A stretch of 64,000 nucleotides of DNA from Variovorax sp. Sphag1AA (GCF_014192575.1 NZ_JACHYC010000012.1:1-64000); one strand, 5' to 3'; counted from the first letter of the stretch, positions 1-9,304 are shown. The notes: generated by a model not told the origin, from the sequence alone. Numbers and translations: made by a program.

Positions 1-342
1 GACATGGATGCGGACTACTACCTGGAGACCATCCGCACGGTGTTCCAGGAGTTCGACCTGGTCAACGGCACCTGGGAGGTGAAGAGTCCCGAGGGCGTTC
101 AGGAGCTGGTCCGCCCGCAGGACATCCGCTCGACCGGGCTGCTCACCATCGAAGGCGAGCTGGACGACATCTCGGGGGCCGGCCAGACGCGCGCCGCGCA
201 CGACCTGTGCACCGGCATCGTCTCGGAGGAACAGCGTCATCTCGAGGTGAAGGGCGCGGGGCACTACGGCATCTTCAGCGGCCGCCGGTGGCGCGAGAAG
301 GTGTATCCGGAGGTCAGGGCTTTCATTGCTGCGCGTGGGTAA
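1..342 (+). CDS. phaZ: Intracellular polyhydroxyalkanoate depolymerase, C-terminal fragment
   Basis: The open frame runs in from before the window and ends at TAA 340-342, so only about 113 C-terminal residues are visible. They match the C-terminal part of intracellular PHB depolymerases (PHB_depo_C): an EGELDDISGAGQT segment followed by GAGHYGIFSGRRWR, whose His is the likely catalytic histidine of the alpha/beta-hydrolase triad. The family degrades stored poly-3-hydroxybutyrate granules in the cytoplasm. The real start lies upstream; the ATG at position 4 is an internal codon. An AraC-type regulator follows on the same strand. Confidence 0.85.
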   Translation, partial: DMDADYYLETIRTVFQEFDLVNGTWEVKSPEGVQELVRPQDIRSTGLLTIEGELDDISGAGQTRAAHDLCTGIVSEEQRHLEVKGAGHYGIFSGRRWREKVYPEVRAFIAARG

Positions 343-423
343 ACACCGATCCCAGGCCGGCGATCCGCGGGCGGACAATCTGGCGTGTCACCCGGTGCTG
401 CCGCTCTCGCGGCTTCTACCCTC

Positions 424-1464
424 ATGCCAGAACGCCCCACTCCCACTTCGCGGTCCGCGTGCGGACCGGATGTGAAGCCGCTCTATGAGAACTGCATCTT
501 TCGATCGGCTGAACGGGCCCGCGCCTTCGATTTCCTGGGCGAAGAGCTGGTCGATCATTCGATGAAATGGGGCCGGGGCCTGGCCGACACCGCACTGTTC
601 AAGGGCAAGCTCAAGCATCTGGAGCTGTTCGTGCTGCGCTACGGCGCGGAAGTCACGGTCGATTCGGACACCTTCGACGGCTTCGCGCTGGTGCATATGT
701 CGCTACGTGGCGGCACCGGCATCGAGGTCGATGGACGCGACCTCCATGTGGCCGAAGGCCGCGCGGCCGTCATCGCGCCTCGCAAGCGCCTTCGCCTGCA
801 TTGCCTGCAGGGCGCGGAGCGCATGGTGGTCAAGGTGCCCTACGAATTGCTCGGGCCCGCGCCGGAGCGCGGTGAGGGCGACATTCCTGTCGGATCGGGC
901 TTCATGGTGTCCCGTTCGCTGACGCCCCAATGGGTTGCGCTCAGCCAGGCGTTACTGGGCATGCTGGCTGCACCGAGCGATGCGGTCTTCAGTTCCGCGT
1001 GGGTCGAGCACTTCGAGCGCAGCTCGGCGCTCTTTCTTTCGAGCCATCAGCCAGATCCCTCGTATGCATGGATGTCGGCCGAGAACGTGCGCGAGGACAC
1101 CACGCGAGTTGCCTCCGAGCCGCTGGCGCTCTCCCATGGCGCGCAATGCATGGAACGCGCGCTCGAGTACATGCAGTCGCGCATGTTCGCGCCGATTTCG
1201 TTGAGTGATCTGGCGCGAGCGGCGTCGGTGAGCGAACGGACGCTGAATGTGCTGTGTCGCCGCTTCCACGGTGTGGCGCCGATGACCTTGCTCCGCAATC
1301 TCAGGCTGGACGCCGTGCGCTCACGGCTCCTGCTGCAACCCGACGCCAACGTCACGCAGACGGCGCTCGAATACGGATTCGCGCACCCGGGCCGCTTCGC
1401 CGCCTGCTACAGGGAGCGCTTCGACGAACTGCCGCACCAGACGCTGAGCCGCGCCACTCGCTAG
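424..1464 (+). CDS. AraC-family transcriptional regulator
   Basis: A protein of about 346 residues with an N-terminal cupin-like ligand-binding region (AraC_binding_2 type) and a C-terminal AraC double helix-turn-helix: ISLSDLARAASVSERTL forms the first HTH and the VTQTALEYGFAHPGRFAACY stretch the second, with the classic G-F..GRF signature. It should be a ligand-responsive activator. ATG 424 is chosen over the upstream GTG 385, but neither has a clear ribosome binding site and GTG 472 is also possible. The following lipoprotein gene is convergent, so the target is not obvious from position. Confidence 0.8.
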   Translation: MPERPTPTSRSACGPDVKPLYENCIFRSAERARAFDFLGEELVDHSMKWGRGLADTALFKGKLKHLELFVLRYGAEVTVDSDTFDGFALVHMSLRGGTGIEVDGRDLHVAEGRAAVIAPRKRLRLHCLQGAERMVVKVPYELLGPAPERGEGDIPVGSGFMVSRSLTPQWVALSQALLGMLAAPSDAVFSSAWVEHFERSSALFLSSHQPDPSYAWMSAENVREDTTRVASEPLALSHGAQCMERALEYMQSRMFAPISLSDLARAASVSERTLNVLCRRFHGVAPMTLLRNLRLDAVRSRLLLQPDANVTQTALEYGFAHPGRFAACYRERFDELPHQTLSRATR

Positions 1465-1486
1465 CTCAAGCGCCTGGCGCGTCGTC

Positions 1487-3778
1487 TCACTGTCCGGGAG
1501 AGCCGATCGACGCGGGTTTGGACGGCTGGGAGATGCCGCCATTCGTGCCCACTGCCGCTTCGACATAGTTCGGCGTGGCAGTCGAAACGGTGTCCCACAC
1601 CGCGGACACCTTCGCGTTGCCGCCGACGAAGATGGCACCTGCATGGTTTCCGGCCGCCACGAGGGTGGCATCCGCGCCTGTGGCCGTCGGGATCGCCTTC
1701 AGCGTTCCGTCGCCCTGCGTCGCGTTGATCGGGGTGCCGTAGTTCATCGCGGCCACGACATTCCCGTTGGCGTCATAGACGATCACGGCATCGCCCTTGC
1801 CCAGGCCGATCGGATTGGCCGGGTCGTTGTTGACGTTCAGCATCGCAACGACCGGCACCGTGCCTGCAAGACCCCAGGTCGTGCGGAACACGTTCTCGTC
1901 CGTTCCCGGCACACCCGGAACGACGACCAGCCGTGCGCCCGGCGCGAGGATCGTGCCGGCCACGAATGCGGCGCTGTTGTTGGCATCGTTGACGTCGGCA
2001 TGGTTGTCGCCCCACTTCCAGCCGGTCAGATCGATGGCGGCACTGCCGTAGTTGTAGAGCTCGAAGAAGTCCTGGCCACCGTCGGCGTTCGAGTTCACTT
2101 CCGTGACCAGAACGGTCGGTGCCGGCGAACCAGCGGCTGCGGTGGTGAAGCTCTTCGTCGTGCCGGCGAAGGCGTTGCCATACAGGTCGGTGATCACGCC
2201 GCTGGCCACCTGCACGGTGTAGCGGGAGTTGGCCTGCAAGGGCGTCGTCAGCGTGATGCTCACCCGGCCGCCGTTGAACTTGACTTGGGTCGTATCGTCG
2301 ATCGAGACGTTGCGCGTATCCGAGCCATTGCTGATGACGATGTTGCCGGCACCCGCCTGCACGATCTCGCTGAACGTCAGCGTGACGTGACTGCCGGTGA
2401 TGCCGGTCGCGCCGTCGACGGGCGCAGTGCTGGTCAACGTCGGAGCAGTCTGGTCCACCGTACCGATCGTCGTGAACGAGAGCGTCGATGCGTCGCCGAC
2501 TGCAGCGGTGTCGCTGCCTGCTGCGGTCTTGATCGCGCCTGCTTGGTACGTGATGCTGTAGCTGGTGTTGGCCACCATGAAGAACTTCGGATGGATCTTC
2601 ATGACGCTGCCGCTGAAGCTCACCTGCGAGTTGTCGCTCACCGGAATGGCACGCGTATCGCCGGCGCCATTGCTGAGAACGAGGTTGCCGGAGCCCGCCT
2701 TCACCGATTGATTGAACGTCAGGTAGAGGTTGCTGCCGATGCCGACGTTCGATTTGCTCGTGGTCGGCTTGAAGATGGTCAGCCCCGGCAGGCTCGGGCC
2801 GGCAGCCTGCTCGCCGACGGCATAGATGGTGCCGTCCGGGCCCATCGTCACGCCCTCGTTCTGGGCGGTCGCACTCATGTAGAGGCTGCTCAGCAGCTTG
2901 CCGGTGCGATCGGTCTTGACGATCTTTCCGTCCGGCGCGCCGATGATGATGACGTTGTCGTAGTCCGGCGCGCTGCTCGGCACGATGTTCGAGAACGAGA
3001 ACACGTCGTTGAATGCGGAGAGGCCCGTCTTGGCCGCATCGAACAGCACCGGCGGGTTGTCGGTCGTCGACAGGATGGGCGTGCCGTCCGACGCCGTCGC
3101 CGTACCGCCCGCGAAATCGATCGCCGCCTGGAAGATGTTGGTCGGCTGCGACTGGCGCACGGCGATATAGCCTGCCGTCCGGGTGTCGAAGGTGATGCCC
3201 TCGATGCCGACATTGCCGACTGTCGCGCCCAGCTTGACGGACTGCACGTCTGCCCTGCGAAGGGTTCCACCGGGGACATAGGTGAACAGGTCCACCTGAC
3301 GCAGGCGCTCTTCCACCAGGACGAACTTGCCGCCACCGACATAGGTGATGCCTTCGGTGTCCACGAAGTCCCCGGCGTTGAGCGTCATGGAATCGAGAAC
3401 ATGACCGTCGCTTTTGGCAATCTGCACGACCGATGTGCCGCCGTCGCCGACGACGAACAACGAATCGGTGTCCTTGTCGTAGGTCACGCCCGATGCTTCG
3501 GCATTCAGCAGGTTCGTGCCGCTGGTCGCGTACTGCAGCGCGTAGCTGGCTGTCTGCGTGTAGTTGTTCAGGTCGTAGGTGCTCTGGGGATCGGTAAACG
3601 AGAGCACGGGCTTTCCGTCGACCGCGCCGCCGCTGCTGGTGCCAGTCGTGTTGGTGGTGCCGGTGCCACCGACGACGGCGCCGGTATTTCCGCCACCGCC
3701 ACCACATGCGCCAAGGCTGGCCGCCAGGATCGAAGAAACAAGGATTGAGTGAATTCGGGTCGAGCGTGCGGTCTTCAC
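1487..3778 (-). CDS. Multidomain surface lipoprotein (SdiA-regulated-like propeller, Ig-like repeats, lamin-tail domain)
   Basis: A 763-residue exported lipoprotein. The N-terminus is a signal peptide ending in the lipobox LGAC, followed by a Gly-rich then Gly/Thr/Ser-rich linker. Residues of about 65-340 resemble an SdiA-regulated/phytase-like beta-propeller (GVTYDKDTDSLFVVGDGG; EGITYVGGGKFVLVEE). Two Big_5-type Ig-like domains follow (about 340-440 and 445-550, each with a LTF..V.AG.GN.V.S.G pattern). A lamin-tail domain comes next (VTEVNSNADGGQDFFELYNYG). Such architecture is usual for envelope-attached or secreted esterase/phosphatase-like proteins; no catalytic role is proven here. The start is GTG at 3778 without an obvious ribosome site. 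The gene is monocistronic. Confidence 0.75.
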   Translation of the reverse strand: MKTARSTRIHSILVSSILAASLGACGGGGGNTGAVVGGTGTTNTTGTSSGGAVDGKPVLSFTDPQSTYDLNNYTQTASYALQYATSGTNLLNAEASGVTYDKDTDSLFVVGDGGTSVVQIAKSDGHVLDSMTLNAGDFVDTEGITYVGGGKFVLVEERLRQVDLFTYVPGGTLRRADVQSVKLGATVGNVGIEGITFDTRTAGYIAVRQSQPTNIFQAAIDFAGGTATASDGTPILSTTDNPPVLFDAAKTGLSAFNDVFSFSNIVPSSAPDYDNVIIIGAPDGKIVKTDRTGKLLSSLYMSATAQNEGVTMGPDGTIYAVGEQAAGPSLPGLTIFKPTTSKSNVGIGSNLYLTFNQSVKAGSGNLVLSNGAGDTRAIPVSDNSQVSFSGSVMKIHPKFFMVANTSYSITYQAGAIKTAAGSDTAAVGDASTLSFTTIGTVDQTAPTLTSTAPVDGATGITGSHVTLTFSEIVQAGAGNIVISNGSDTRNVSIDDTTQVKFNGGRVSITLTTPLQANSRYTVQVASGVITDLYGNAFAGTTKSFTTAAAGSPAPTVLVTEVNSNADGGQDFFELYNYGSAAIDLTGWKWGDNHADVNDANNSAAFVAGTILAPGARLVVVPGVPGTDENVFRTTWGLAGTVPVVAMLNVNNDPANPIGLGKGDAVIVYDANGNVVAAMNYGTPINATQGDGTLKAIPTATGADATLVAAGNHAGAIFVGGNAKVSAVWDTVSTATPNYVEAAVGTNGGISQPSKPASIGSPGQ

Positions 3779-3837
3779 AATGTGTAAGGGGTTGTGAGAT
3801 TGACGAAGCCCGCGACGCTATCAGCCTCGTATTTCAT

Positions 3838-3870
3838 CTCCGTGACGTGCCTGTGCGGCCCGCCACGGAG
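3838..3870. terminator. Possible hairpin between sulfatase and lipoprotein genes
   Basis: CTCCGTG at 3838-3844 pairs exactly with CACGGAG at 3864-3870 around a 19-base GC-rich loop. It lies just past the stop of the leftward sulfatase gene, where a terminator would be expected. There is no T-run, so intrinsic termination is doubtful. Confidence 0.25.
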
Positions 3871-3880
3871 TCCCCCTTGC

Positions 3881-5572
3881 CTAGTTGGACGAGCCGCGCG
3901 GGTTGTCCAACTTCTGCATGGCCGATTCGACGGCCTTCTTCATGCTCAAGGTGTCGGCACCCTGGCTGGGCGGGAAGTCCTGCAGGCTCTTCAGATGGGC
4001 AGCGAGGAAGGGGCCGGCGGCCGTCGGTGCCCAGAGCTTCTGTGCAAGGAACTTGCGGCCGATGTAGCCCCATTCCTCCGAGTCCGGCGTCATCTTCTCC
4101 ATGGGGTCCATGAGCAGGTTGACCACGTACGGAACACTCGGGTACTTCTTCTCGTCGAACCACGTTCCGTGGGGCTTGACGCCGATATGCATCTTCCACC
4201 CGTCCACCCGCACGGCCATCAGGTCGGTTTCGTCGTAGTAGAAGAATTCGCGTCGGGCGGACTTCTGGGTCTGGCCTGTCCAGAGCGGCAGGTTGTCGTA
4301 TCCGTCGAGGTGGACCTTGTAGGTGCCGGCGCCCAGCTTCACGCCTTTGAGCAGGTCATCCTTGAGATTGGGTAGCCCGCACGCCGCTGCGAGCGTGACG
4401 TAGAGATCCTCGTGACTCTGGACGCCGTTGGAGGTGCTGCCCGGCTGGATCCTGCCCGGCCATTTCACGATCATCGGCACGCGCACGCCGCCCTCCCATG
4501 TCGTGCCCTTCTCGCCGCGGAAGGGCGCATAGCCGCCGTCGGGCCAGTACATCAGCTCGTTGCCGTTGTCCGTGGTGTAGATCACGATGGTGTTCTTCGC
4601 GATGCCGAGGTCGTCCAGCTTCTTGAGCAGAAGGCCGACCTGTTCATCGTGTTCGATCATGCGCGCCCGCACGATGTCTTCCTCGGCGCGACCTTCATCC
4701 ACCGCCTGCTGCACATACTTGTTCTGCGGGTGAGACCAGATGTGGATCGCAGTTGTGTTGAACCAGACGAAGAACGGCTTGTCGCCCTTGCCATTCTTGT
4801 CGAGCCACTTCAGGGTCTCGTCGGTCACCTCCGCGTCGATGGTCTCCATGCGCTTGCGCGTCAGGGGGCCGGTGTCTTCGATCTTCTGCTTTCCGATGCG
4901 GCCGAACTTCGGGTCGGTCGTCGCATCGTCCTTGTCGGTCGCCCAGCTATGCAGGACGCCGCGAGGGCCGTACTTCTTCTTGTATTCCGGGTTCTTCTGA
5001 CCCGGGTAGTCCAGCTCCTCCGGTTCCTCTTCGGCATTGAGGTGGTAGAGGTTGCCGTACCACTCGTCGAAGCCGTGGACCGTGGGCAGGAACTCGTTCC
5101 TGTCGCCCAGGTGGTTCTTGCCGAACTGCGCCGTGGCGTAGCCCCGCGTCTTCAGCACTTCGGCCAGCGTGGGATCGGACTTCTGGACACCTCGCGCCGA
5201 TCCGGGAATGCCCACGGTCGTCATCCCCGTGCGCACCGGCAGTTGGCCCATGAGGAACGCGGCGCGTCCCGCGGTGCAACTGGGTTGCCCGTAGTGATCG
5301 GTGAACAGCATGCCTTCTGCTGCGATGCGGTCGATGTTGGGCGTCCTGCCCATCATCCCGTGGGTATAGGCGCCGACGTTCCACATGCCGATGTCATCGC
5401 CGAAGATCACGAGGATGTTCGGTCTCCCTTCATCCCCGGCCGCCCAGACGGGCGCGGCGGCGACTGCGAGCAGGCACAGCGCGAGCACGCGATGGGCAAT
5501 GCGAAACGGGTTGAAGCCAGTAAGGGACCGCATGAATGCGGACAAGAAAAGCCGGACCGAAAGGGTCGCCAT
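3881..5572 (-). CDS. Secreted arylsulfatase-type sulfatase
   Basis: A 563-residue member of the type I (formylglycine) sulfatase family. After a signal peptide (LALCLLAVAAAPVWA, cleavage near residue 44) the mature part starts with the metal-binding PNILVIFGDDIG (Asp59, Asp60). The active-site motif is CTAGR (Cys99, Arg103), the C-x-A-x-R form in which Cys is converted to formylglycine. TTDNGNE and the GTTWEGGVRVPMIVKWPG block are also typical. It should hydrolyse a sulfate ester in the periplasm. ATG 5572 is preferred to GTG 5590 because GAGGAGG lies 7 bases upstream. It is divergent from an AraC regulator, which is the likely controller. Confidence 0.87.
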   Translation of the reverse strand: MATLSVRLFLSAFMRSLTGFNPFRIAHRVLALCLLAVAAAPVWAAGDEGRPNILVIFGDDIGMWNVGAYTHGMMGRTPNIDRIAAEGMLFTDHYGQPSCTAGRAAFLMGQLPVRTGMTTVGIPGSARGVQKSDPTLAEVLKTRGYATAQFGKNHLGDRNEFLPTVHGFDEWYGNLYHLNAEEEPEELDYPGQKNPEYKKKYGPRGVLHSWATDKDDATTDPKFGRIGKQKIEDTGPLTRKRMETIDAEVTDETLKWLDKNGKGDKPFFVWFNTTAIHIWSHPQNKYVQQAVDEGRAEEDIVRARMIEHDEQVGLLLKKLDDLGIAKNTIVIYTTDNGNELMYWPDGGYAPFRGEKGTTWEGGVRVPMIVKWPGRIQPGSTSNGVQSHEDLYVTLAAACGLPNLKDDLLKGVKLGAGTYKVHLDGYDNLPLWTGQTQKSARREFFYYDETDLMAVRVDGWKMHIGVKPHGTWFDEKKYPSVPYVVNLLMDPMEKMTPDSEEWGYIGRKFLAQKLWAPTAAGPFLAAHLKSLQDFPPSQGADTLSMKKAVESAMQKLDNPRGSSN

Positions 5573-5589
5573 GGTTTGCCTCCTCACCA

Positions 5590-5603
5590 TTCAGAGTTCT
5601 GAA
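5590..5603. promoter_or_regulatory. Palindrome in the sulfatase/AraC divergent promoter
   Basis: TTCAGA-GT-TCTGAA is a perfect inverted repeat 18 bases before the sulfatase start and in the divergent region shared with the AraC regulator. It may be an operator. AraC sites are more often direct repeats, so the binder is unknown. Confidence 0.3.
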
Positions 5604-5725
5604 GCCGTCGAATCTTCCCCAACCGAGAGTGCGCGGCTATGCAGAAAACGAAAGTGGAAATCCGCTGGTCTTCGTCGTGCCCTGCGGCTAGCATGGCCGT
5701 GATCCATCCGGGGGGGGATTGGTCC

Positions 5726-6691
5726 ATGGAGCCGTTGTCACGTCATCGTGTTTTCTCTACGGGCGATGTAGCCGCAGGCGAACAATTTGCCTGCCGGATC
5801 TGGGAGCGAAACAGGACCTCCATCAAGGAAGGTAGCTACGGCCTCCGCTGGAACCATCTGGCGGGCGACCGGGTCACGTTCTCCTACATCCAGCACGACT
5901 GCGTCGTGGACCTGAGGGCCCAGGGACCGCTCTCCGATCGATTCCGCTTCTTTCTGCATGACTTCGGAGCGATGGAGCACCTCACGCTCCGGAACCCCTC
6001 CGTCTCGAATTCGGACAACGTCGTGGTTCACAGCCCGGGCATGGATCTGCGCGCGAATCTCGGACCCGCCAGGTTCCTGCTCGTGAGCCTCGATGGCCAC
6101 TTCGTGCGTTCGGCGATGGAACAGCGCTTTCGTCGACTGTCTCCCTATCGCGACTGGCTCGACGTGCTGCCGAAATCGCCTGCCCTGCAATCCCTTCGCG
6201 CGTTCACTTGCAGGATGGTTGCCGCACTCGATGCGCCTGAACCTGCCCTGCTCGATGCAGCGAGTGCGCGCGAGCACGCCGAGCGCGAGCTTCTGGGCCT
6301 GTTCACCGAATGCCTTGCCGAAGTCGCACCAGGCTCCGTTGGCCGCAACGAAAGCATCGGCTTCCTGCGTGTACGACGGGCCGAGGAGTGGATCGACGCC
6401 AACCTGGGTGAGGCGATCGGCGTCGAGGAGATGGCGGCGGCGGTCGGCGTTGGCGTGCGTTCGCTGCAAATGAGCTTCAGGCAGTCACGCGGCTACTCCC
6501 CGCAGGAATTCCTCTTGCGAAGACGCCTCGAGGTCGCGCGTCAGATGCTGACACGTGCGCGAGACGGGACCACCGTCACCGGGATTGCGACGACGCTTGG
6601 CTTCTTCGAGTTGGGCCGTTTCGCACAGCGGTACAAGCGCTGCTTCGGTGAAACGCCTTCCACGACTTTGGCGCGAAGCATCGACCTGTGA
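5726..6691 (+). CDS. AraC-family transcriptional regulator
   Basis: About 321 residues: an N-terminal AraC_binding_2-like sensor part (VFSTGDVAAGEQFACRIWERN) and a C-terminal AraC double HTH (IGVEEMAAAVGVGVRSLQMSF, then VTGIATTLGFFELGRFAQRYK with the GFFELGRF signature). It probably regulates the divergent sulfatase gene. ATG 5726 is chosen because a G-rich Shine-Dalgarno-like run (GGGGGG) precedes it by about 9 bases. In-frame ATGs at 5639 and 5693 would give longer N-termini with non-conserved sequence. Confidence 0.8.
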   Translation: MEPLSRHRVFSTGDVAAGEQFACRIWERNRTSIKEGSYGLRWNHLAGDRVTFSYIQHDCVVDLRAQGPLSDRFRFFLHDFGAMEHLTLRNPSVSNSDNVVVHSPGMDLRANLGPARFLLVSLDGHFVRSAMEQRFRRLSPYRDWLDVLPKSPALQSLRAFTCRMVAALDAPEPALLDAASAREHAERELLGLFTECLAEVAPGSVGRNESIGFLRVRRAEEWIDANLGEAIGVEEMAAAVGVGVRSLQMSFRQSRGYSPQEFLLRRRLEVARQMLTRARDGTTVTGIATTLGFFELGRFAQRYKRCFGETPSTTLARSIDL

Positions 6692-6709
6692 TGGCAGCGC
6701 TTGCGCCGT

Positions 6710-7942
6710 TCAATACTCGACCAGCGAGCCCGGACGCAAGCAGGGGTTGCGGTCGGCGGTGCGTGCGCGACGCATGACGTCGCGGCCGATCACGGTCTTG
6801 TGGACCTCGCTCGATCCCTCTCCAATCTGGTTGAGCTTGGCGTCGCGGAAGAAGCGTTCGAGCGGAAAGTCCTGCAGGTAGCCGCGCCCGCCGGTCAGCT
6901 GGAGCGCGTCGGTCACGACCGCCATGCACAGGTCGGTCGCCTGGAGTTTCGCCATCGACGCGAAGATCGCCACGTCCGCATCCCTGGCGTCGTACTTCTC
7001 CGCGGCGAGCGCGACCAGTGCGCGGGTCGCTTCGATCTTCGTCACCATCTCCGCCAGCATCCACTGCGGCCCCTGGTGCTCGCCGAGTGCCTTGCCGAAC
7101 AGCTTTCGATCCGACATGTAGGTGGCTGCGATCTCGATCGCGCCGATGGCGCGGCCCAGCGCCATGGCGGCATGCCCGATGCGGGCGCGGAGCAGCGCGT
7201 CCTGCGCAAGGTTGAAACCTTCGCCCTCGGCCCCGAGCAGGTGGCCGTGCGGCACCTCGACGTCGCGGAATTCGAGCGACGAGATCGGCACGCCGTGCCA
7301 GCCCAGCTTGCCGACTTCGGGGCTGATGGTGAAGTCGGCGGCTTTACGCGGCACCAGCACGGCGATGAAGACCGAAGGATCTTCCTCGGCGCGGCCGACC
7401 GTGACGAACCAGTCCGAGGTCGTTCCGCGCGTGATGAACTTCTTGCGTCCGTTGACCACGTACCGGCCGCCTTCGCGCCGGATGCGCGTCTGCAGGCCGC
7501 GCACGTCCGAGCCTGCATCGGGCTCCGTGAGTGCGAAGGCCGCCTGCAGCTCGCCGGTGCAAAGGCGCGGCAGCAGTTTGTCTTTCATCTCGGCGGACGC
7601 GCCAGCGACGATGGCGCGGCTGGAGAGATCGGTGCCGGTGATGAGCGACGCGGACGTGCTGCACACCCGTCCAAGCTCTTCGATGATGCGGATGCGCAGA
7701 GCCTGCCGCGCATCGCTGCCGCCGTACTCGCGCGGGAACGCGGTGCCGACGATGCCCTCGCGTGCGAGCAGGCGGAAGGTGTCCCACGCGAAGGTGTCGG
7801 TCTTTGCCACATCCGCGGCCGACGGGCCCAGGACTTCGGCAGCGAGGCCTCTGACGCGGTCGACGACGGCCCGTTCCTCGCTGTTCAGTTGGCGAAGAAA
7901 GTGGTCTCCGAAAAGGCGTACGGGTGGTTGGATGGATTTCAT
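6710..7942 (-). CDS. Acyl-CoA dehydrogenase
   Basis: A full-length (410-residue) FAD-dependent acyl-CoA dehydrogenase. Family signatures are present: FALTEPDAGSD (flavin/substrate region), VNGRKKFITRG, and the C-terminal GGRGYLQDFPLERFFRDAK and GSSEVHKTVIGRD motifs. The family oxidises an acyl-CoA thioester to the 2-enoyl-CoA and passes electrons to ETF. It sits 16 bases after the CaiB-family gene on the same strand and divergent from an IclR regulator, so it likely acts on the CoA ester made by that transferase. ATG 7942 begins MKSIQPPVRL; the frame stays open upstream but overlaps the transferase gene. Confidence 0.9.
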   Translation of the reverse strand: MKSIQPPVRLFGDHFLRQLNSEERAVVDRVRGLAAEVLGPSAADVAKTDTFAWDTFRLLAREGIVGTAFPREYGGSDARQALRIRIIEELGRVCSTSASLITGTDLSSRAIVAGASAEMKDKLLPRLCTGELQAAFALTEPDAGSDVRGLQTRIRREGGRYVVNGRKKFITRGTTSDWFVTVGRAEEDPSVFIAVLVPRKAADFTISPEVGKLGWHGVPISSLEFRDVEVPHGHLLGAEGEGFNLAQDALLRARIGHAAMALGRAIGAIEIAATYMSDRKLFGKALGEHQGPQWMLAEMVTKIEATRALVALAAEKYDARDADVAIFASMAKLQATDLCMAVVTDALQLTGGRGYLQDFPLERFFRDAKLNQIGEGSSEVHKTVIGRDVMRRARTADRNPCLRPGSLVEY

Positions 7943-7958
7943 GAGCGGGTCTCCTGGG

Positions 7959-9170
7959 CTAGATGACTTTCTGCTCGCGCAGGCGCGCGAGTTCCTGGGG
8001 GCCGATGCCGAAGCGGGCATAGACGGTTTCGTTGTGTTCGCCGGGCGAGGGCCCGGTGCGGGGGATGGCAGGCTCGTGCCCCACGACGCGCGGCACGATG
8101 CACGGCCCGGGCACGGAGCCCAGCTCCGGATCGGCCATGCGCACGATCGCGCCGCGCTCGGCAAAGTGCGGATCGCTGCGGATGTCCTCGATCGAATAGA
8201 CCTTGCTGAACGGGATGCCGCCCGCTTCGAGCTTGCCTGCGATGTCGGCGTAGTCGTGCGCGGCGAACCAGCGGCCCAGTGCGCCATCGAGTTCATCGAG
8301 GTTCTGCACACGCGCGGGATTGGTGGCAAAGCGCGGATCGGTGGCCCAGCCGGAAAGACCGACCACATCGCAGGTGCGCGCGAAGATGGCATTCGACGAC
8401 GCCACCAGCGACAGCCACACGCCGTCGCGGCTGCGGTACATGTTGGACGGCGCGGTGTAGCTCGCGCGATTGCCCGACGGCCCGCGCACGTAGTCCATCT
8501 GCTCGTGCTCCACCGGCAGTGGGTCGAGCAGCCTGAAGAGCGCTTCGGTGGCCGCGAGGTCCACTTCGGTGCCGGGCGCATCGGGGTCGCCTCGCAGCCG
8601 CGCGACCTCCATCGCGATGGCGAAAGCGCAGAAGAGGCCCGCGATGTAGTCGCCGATCGGATAGTTGCTGTGCAGGGGCGGGCCGCCGGCTTCGCCCGTG
8701 AGGTTGGTGAAGCCGCTCATGGCTTCGAAGATCCGCGCGAAGCCGGGGCGCTCCCTGTACGGGCCCGTCTGCCCGAATCCCGTGAGGCGGATGACGATCA
8801 GGCGCGGATTGGCGCGATGCAGCGTCTCGGTGTCCAGGCCCCACCGGGCCATCGTGCCGGTGCGGAAGTTCTCCACCAGCACATCGAATTCCGGAAGCAT
8901 CGACAGGAGGAGCTCGCGCCCCTTGGGCGTGCGAACGTCCAGCGTGATGCCCTGCTTGCCGCGGTTGGCGACCTTCCACCACAGTGGCACGCCGTCCTTC
9001 ACCGGCTGAAGGCCGCGAAGCGCGTCGCTGCCGTCCGGCAGTTCCAGCTTGACGACATCGGCGCCGTGGTCCGCGCACAAGGTGGCGCCGAGCGGCGCGG
9101 CGAGGACCGTGGCCATGTCGAGGATGCGTACGCCATGCAGCGCACCTTGGGGCTTGTGAGTCGTCGGCAC
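7959..9170 (-). CDS. CaiB/BaiF family (type III) CoA-transferase, catalytic Asp replaced
   Basis: A 403-residue member of the family III CoA-transferases (VRILDMATVLAAPLGATLCADHGADVVKLE at the N-terminus; GKQGITLDVRTPKGRELLL; VENFRTGTMARWGLD). These enzymes normally move CoA between carboxylic acids through an Asp thioester. At the usual position of that Asp (pattern RP-x-[FY]-D in relatives) this protein reads RPGFARIFEAMSG, so the Asp is Ala. It may belong to an Asp-less subgroup or have another activity. It is first in a two-gene operon with the acyl-CoA dehydrogenase and divergent from IclR. Confidence 0.85.
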   Translation of the reverse strand: MPTTHKPQGALHGVRILDMATVLAAPLGATLCADHGADVVKLELPDGSDALRGLQPVKDGVPLWWKVANRGKQGITLDVRTPKGRELLLSMLPEFDVLVENFRTGTMARWGLDTETLHRANPRLIVIRLTGFGQTGPYRERPGFARIFEAMSGFTNLTGEAGGPPLHSNYPIGDYIAGLFCAFAIAMEVARLRGDPDAPGTEVDLAATEALFRLLDPLPVEHEQMDYVRGPSGNRASYTAPSNMYRSRDGVWLSLVASSNAIFARTCDVVGLSGWATDPRFATNPARVQNLDELDGALGRWFAAHDYADIAGKLEAGGIPFSKVYSIEDIRSDPHFAERGAIVRMADPELGSVPGPCIVPRVVGHEPAIPRTGPSPGEHNETVYARFGIGPQELARLREQKVI

Positions 9171-9244
9171 GGGTTGTTCCTTGGCAGCTTGCTTGTTGCT
9201 CGAGGCATGGTTTGTGGCAGATGCGGATCAGCACTACAACCACT

Positions 9245-9261
9245 GTTTCGATACGCGAAAC
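9245..9261. promoter_or_regulatory. Candidate IclR operator
   Basis: GTTTCG-ATACG-CGAAAC is a perfect 6+5+6 inverted repeat in the 134-base divergent region between the CoA-transferase and iclR genes. It resembles the GTTCG-centred sites of IclR relatives such as PcaR. It would let IclR control both directions. Confidence 0.5.
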
Positions 9262-9304
9262 TGCGAGCCGATTTCGTTGACGGGAACAGTGTGGAGAACG
9301 GAAC

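Noticed and set aside
1643..3748. A 701-codon rightward open frame opposite the large lipoprotein gene
   Set aside because: Arg/Ala-rich composition without domains; it is an antisense shadow of GC-rich coding DNA.
6710..8581. Fusion of the acyl-CoA dehydrogenase frame with a 200-residue N-terminal extension
   Set aside because: The extension overlaps the CaiB gene out of frame; the family start is at 7942.
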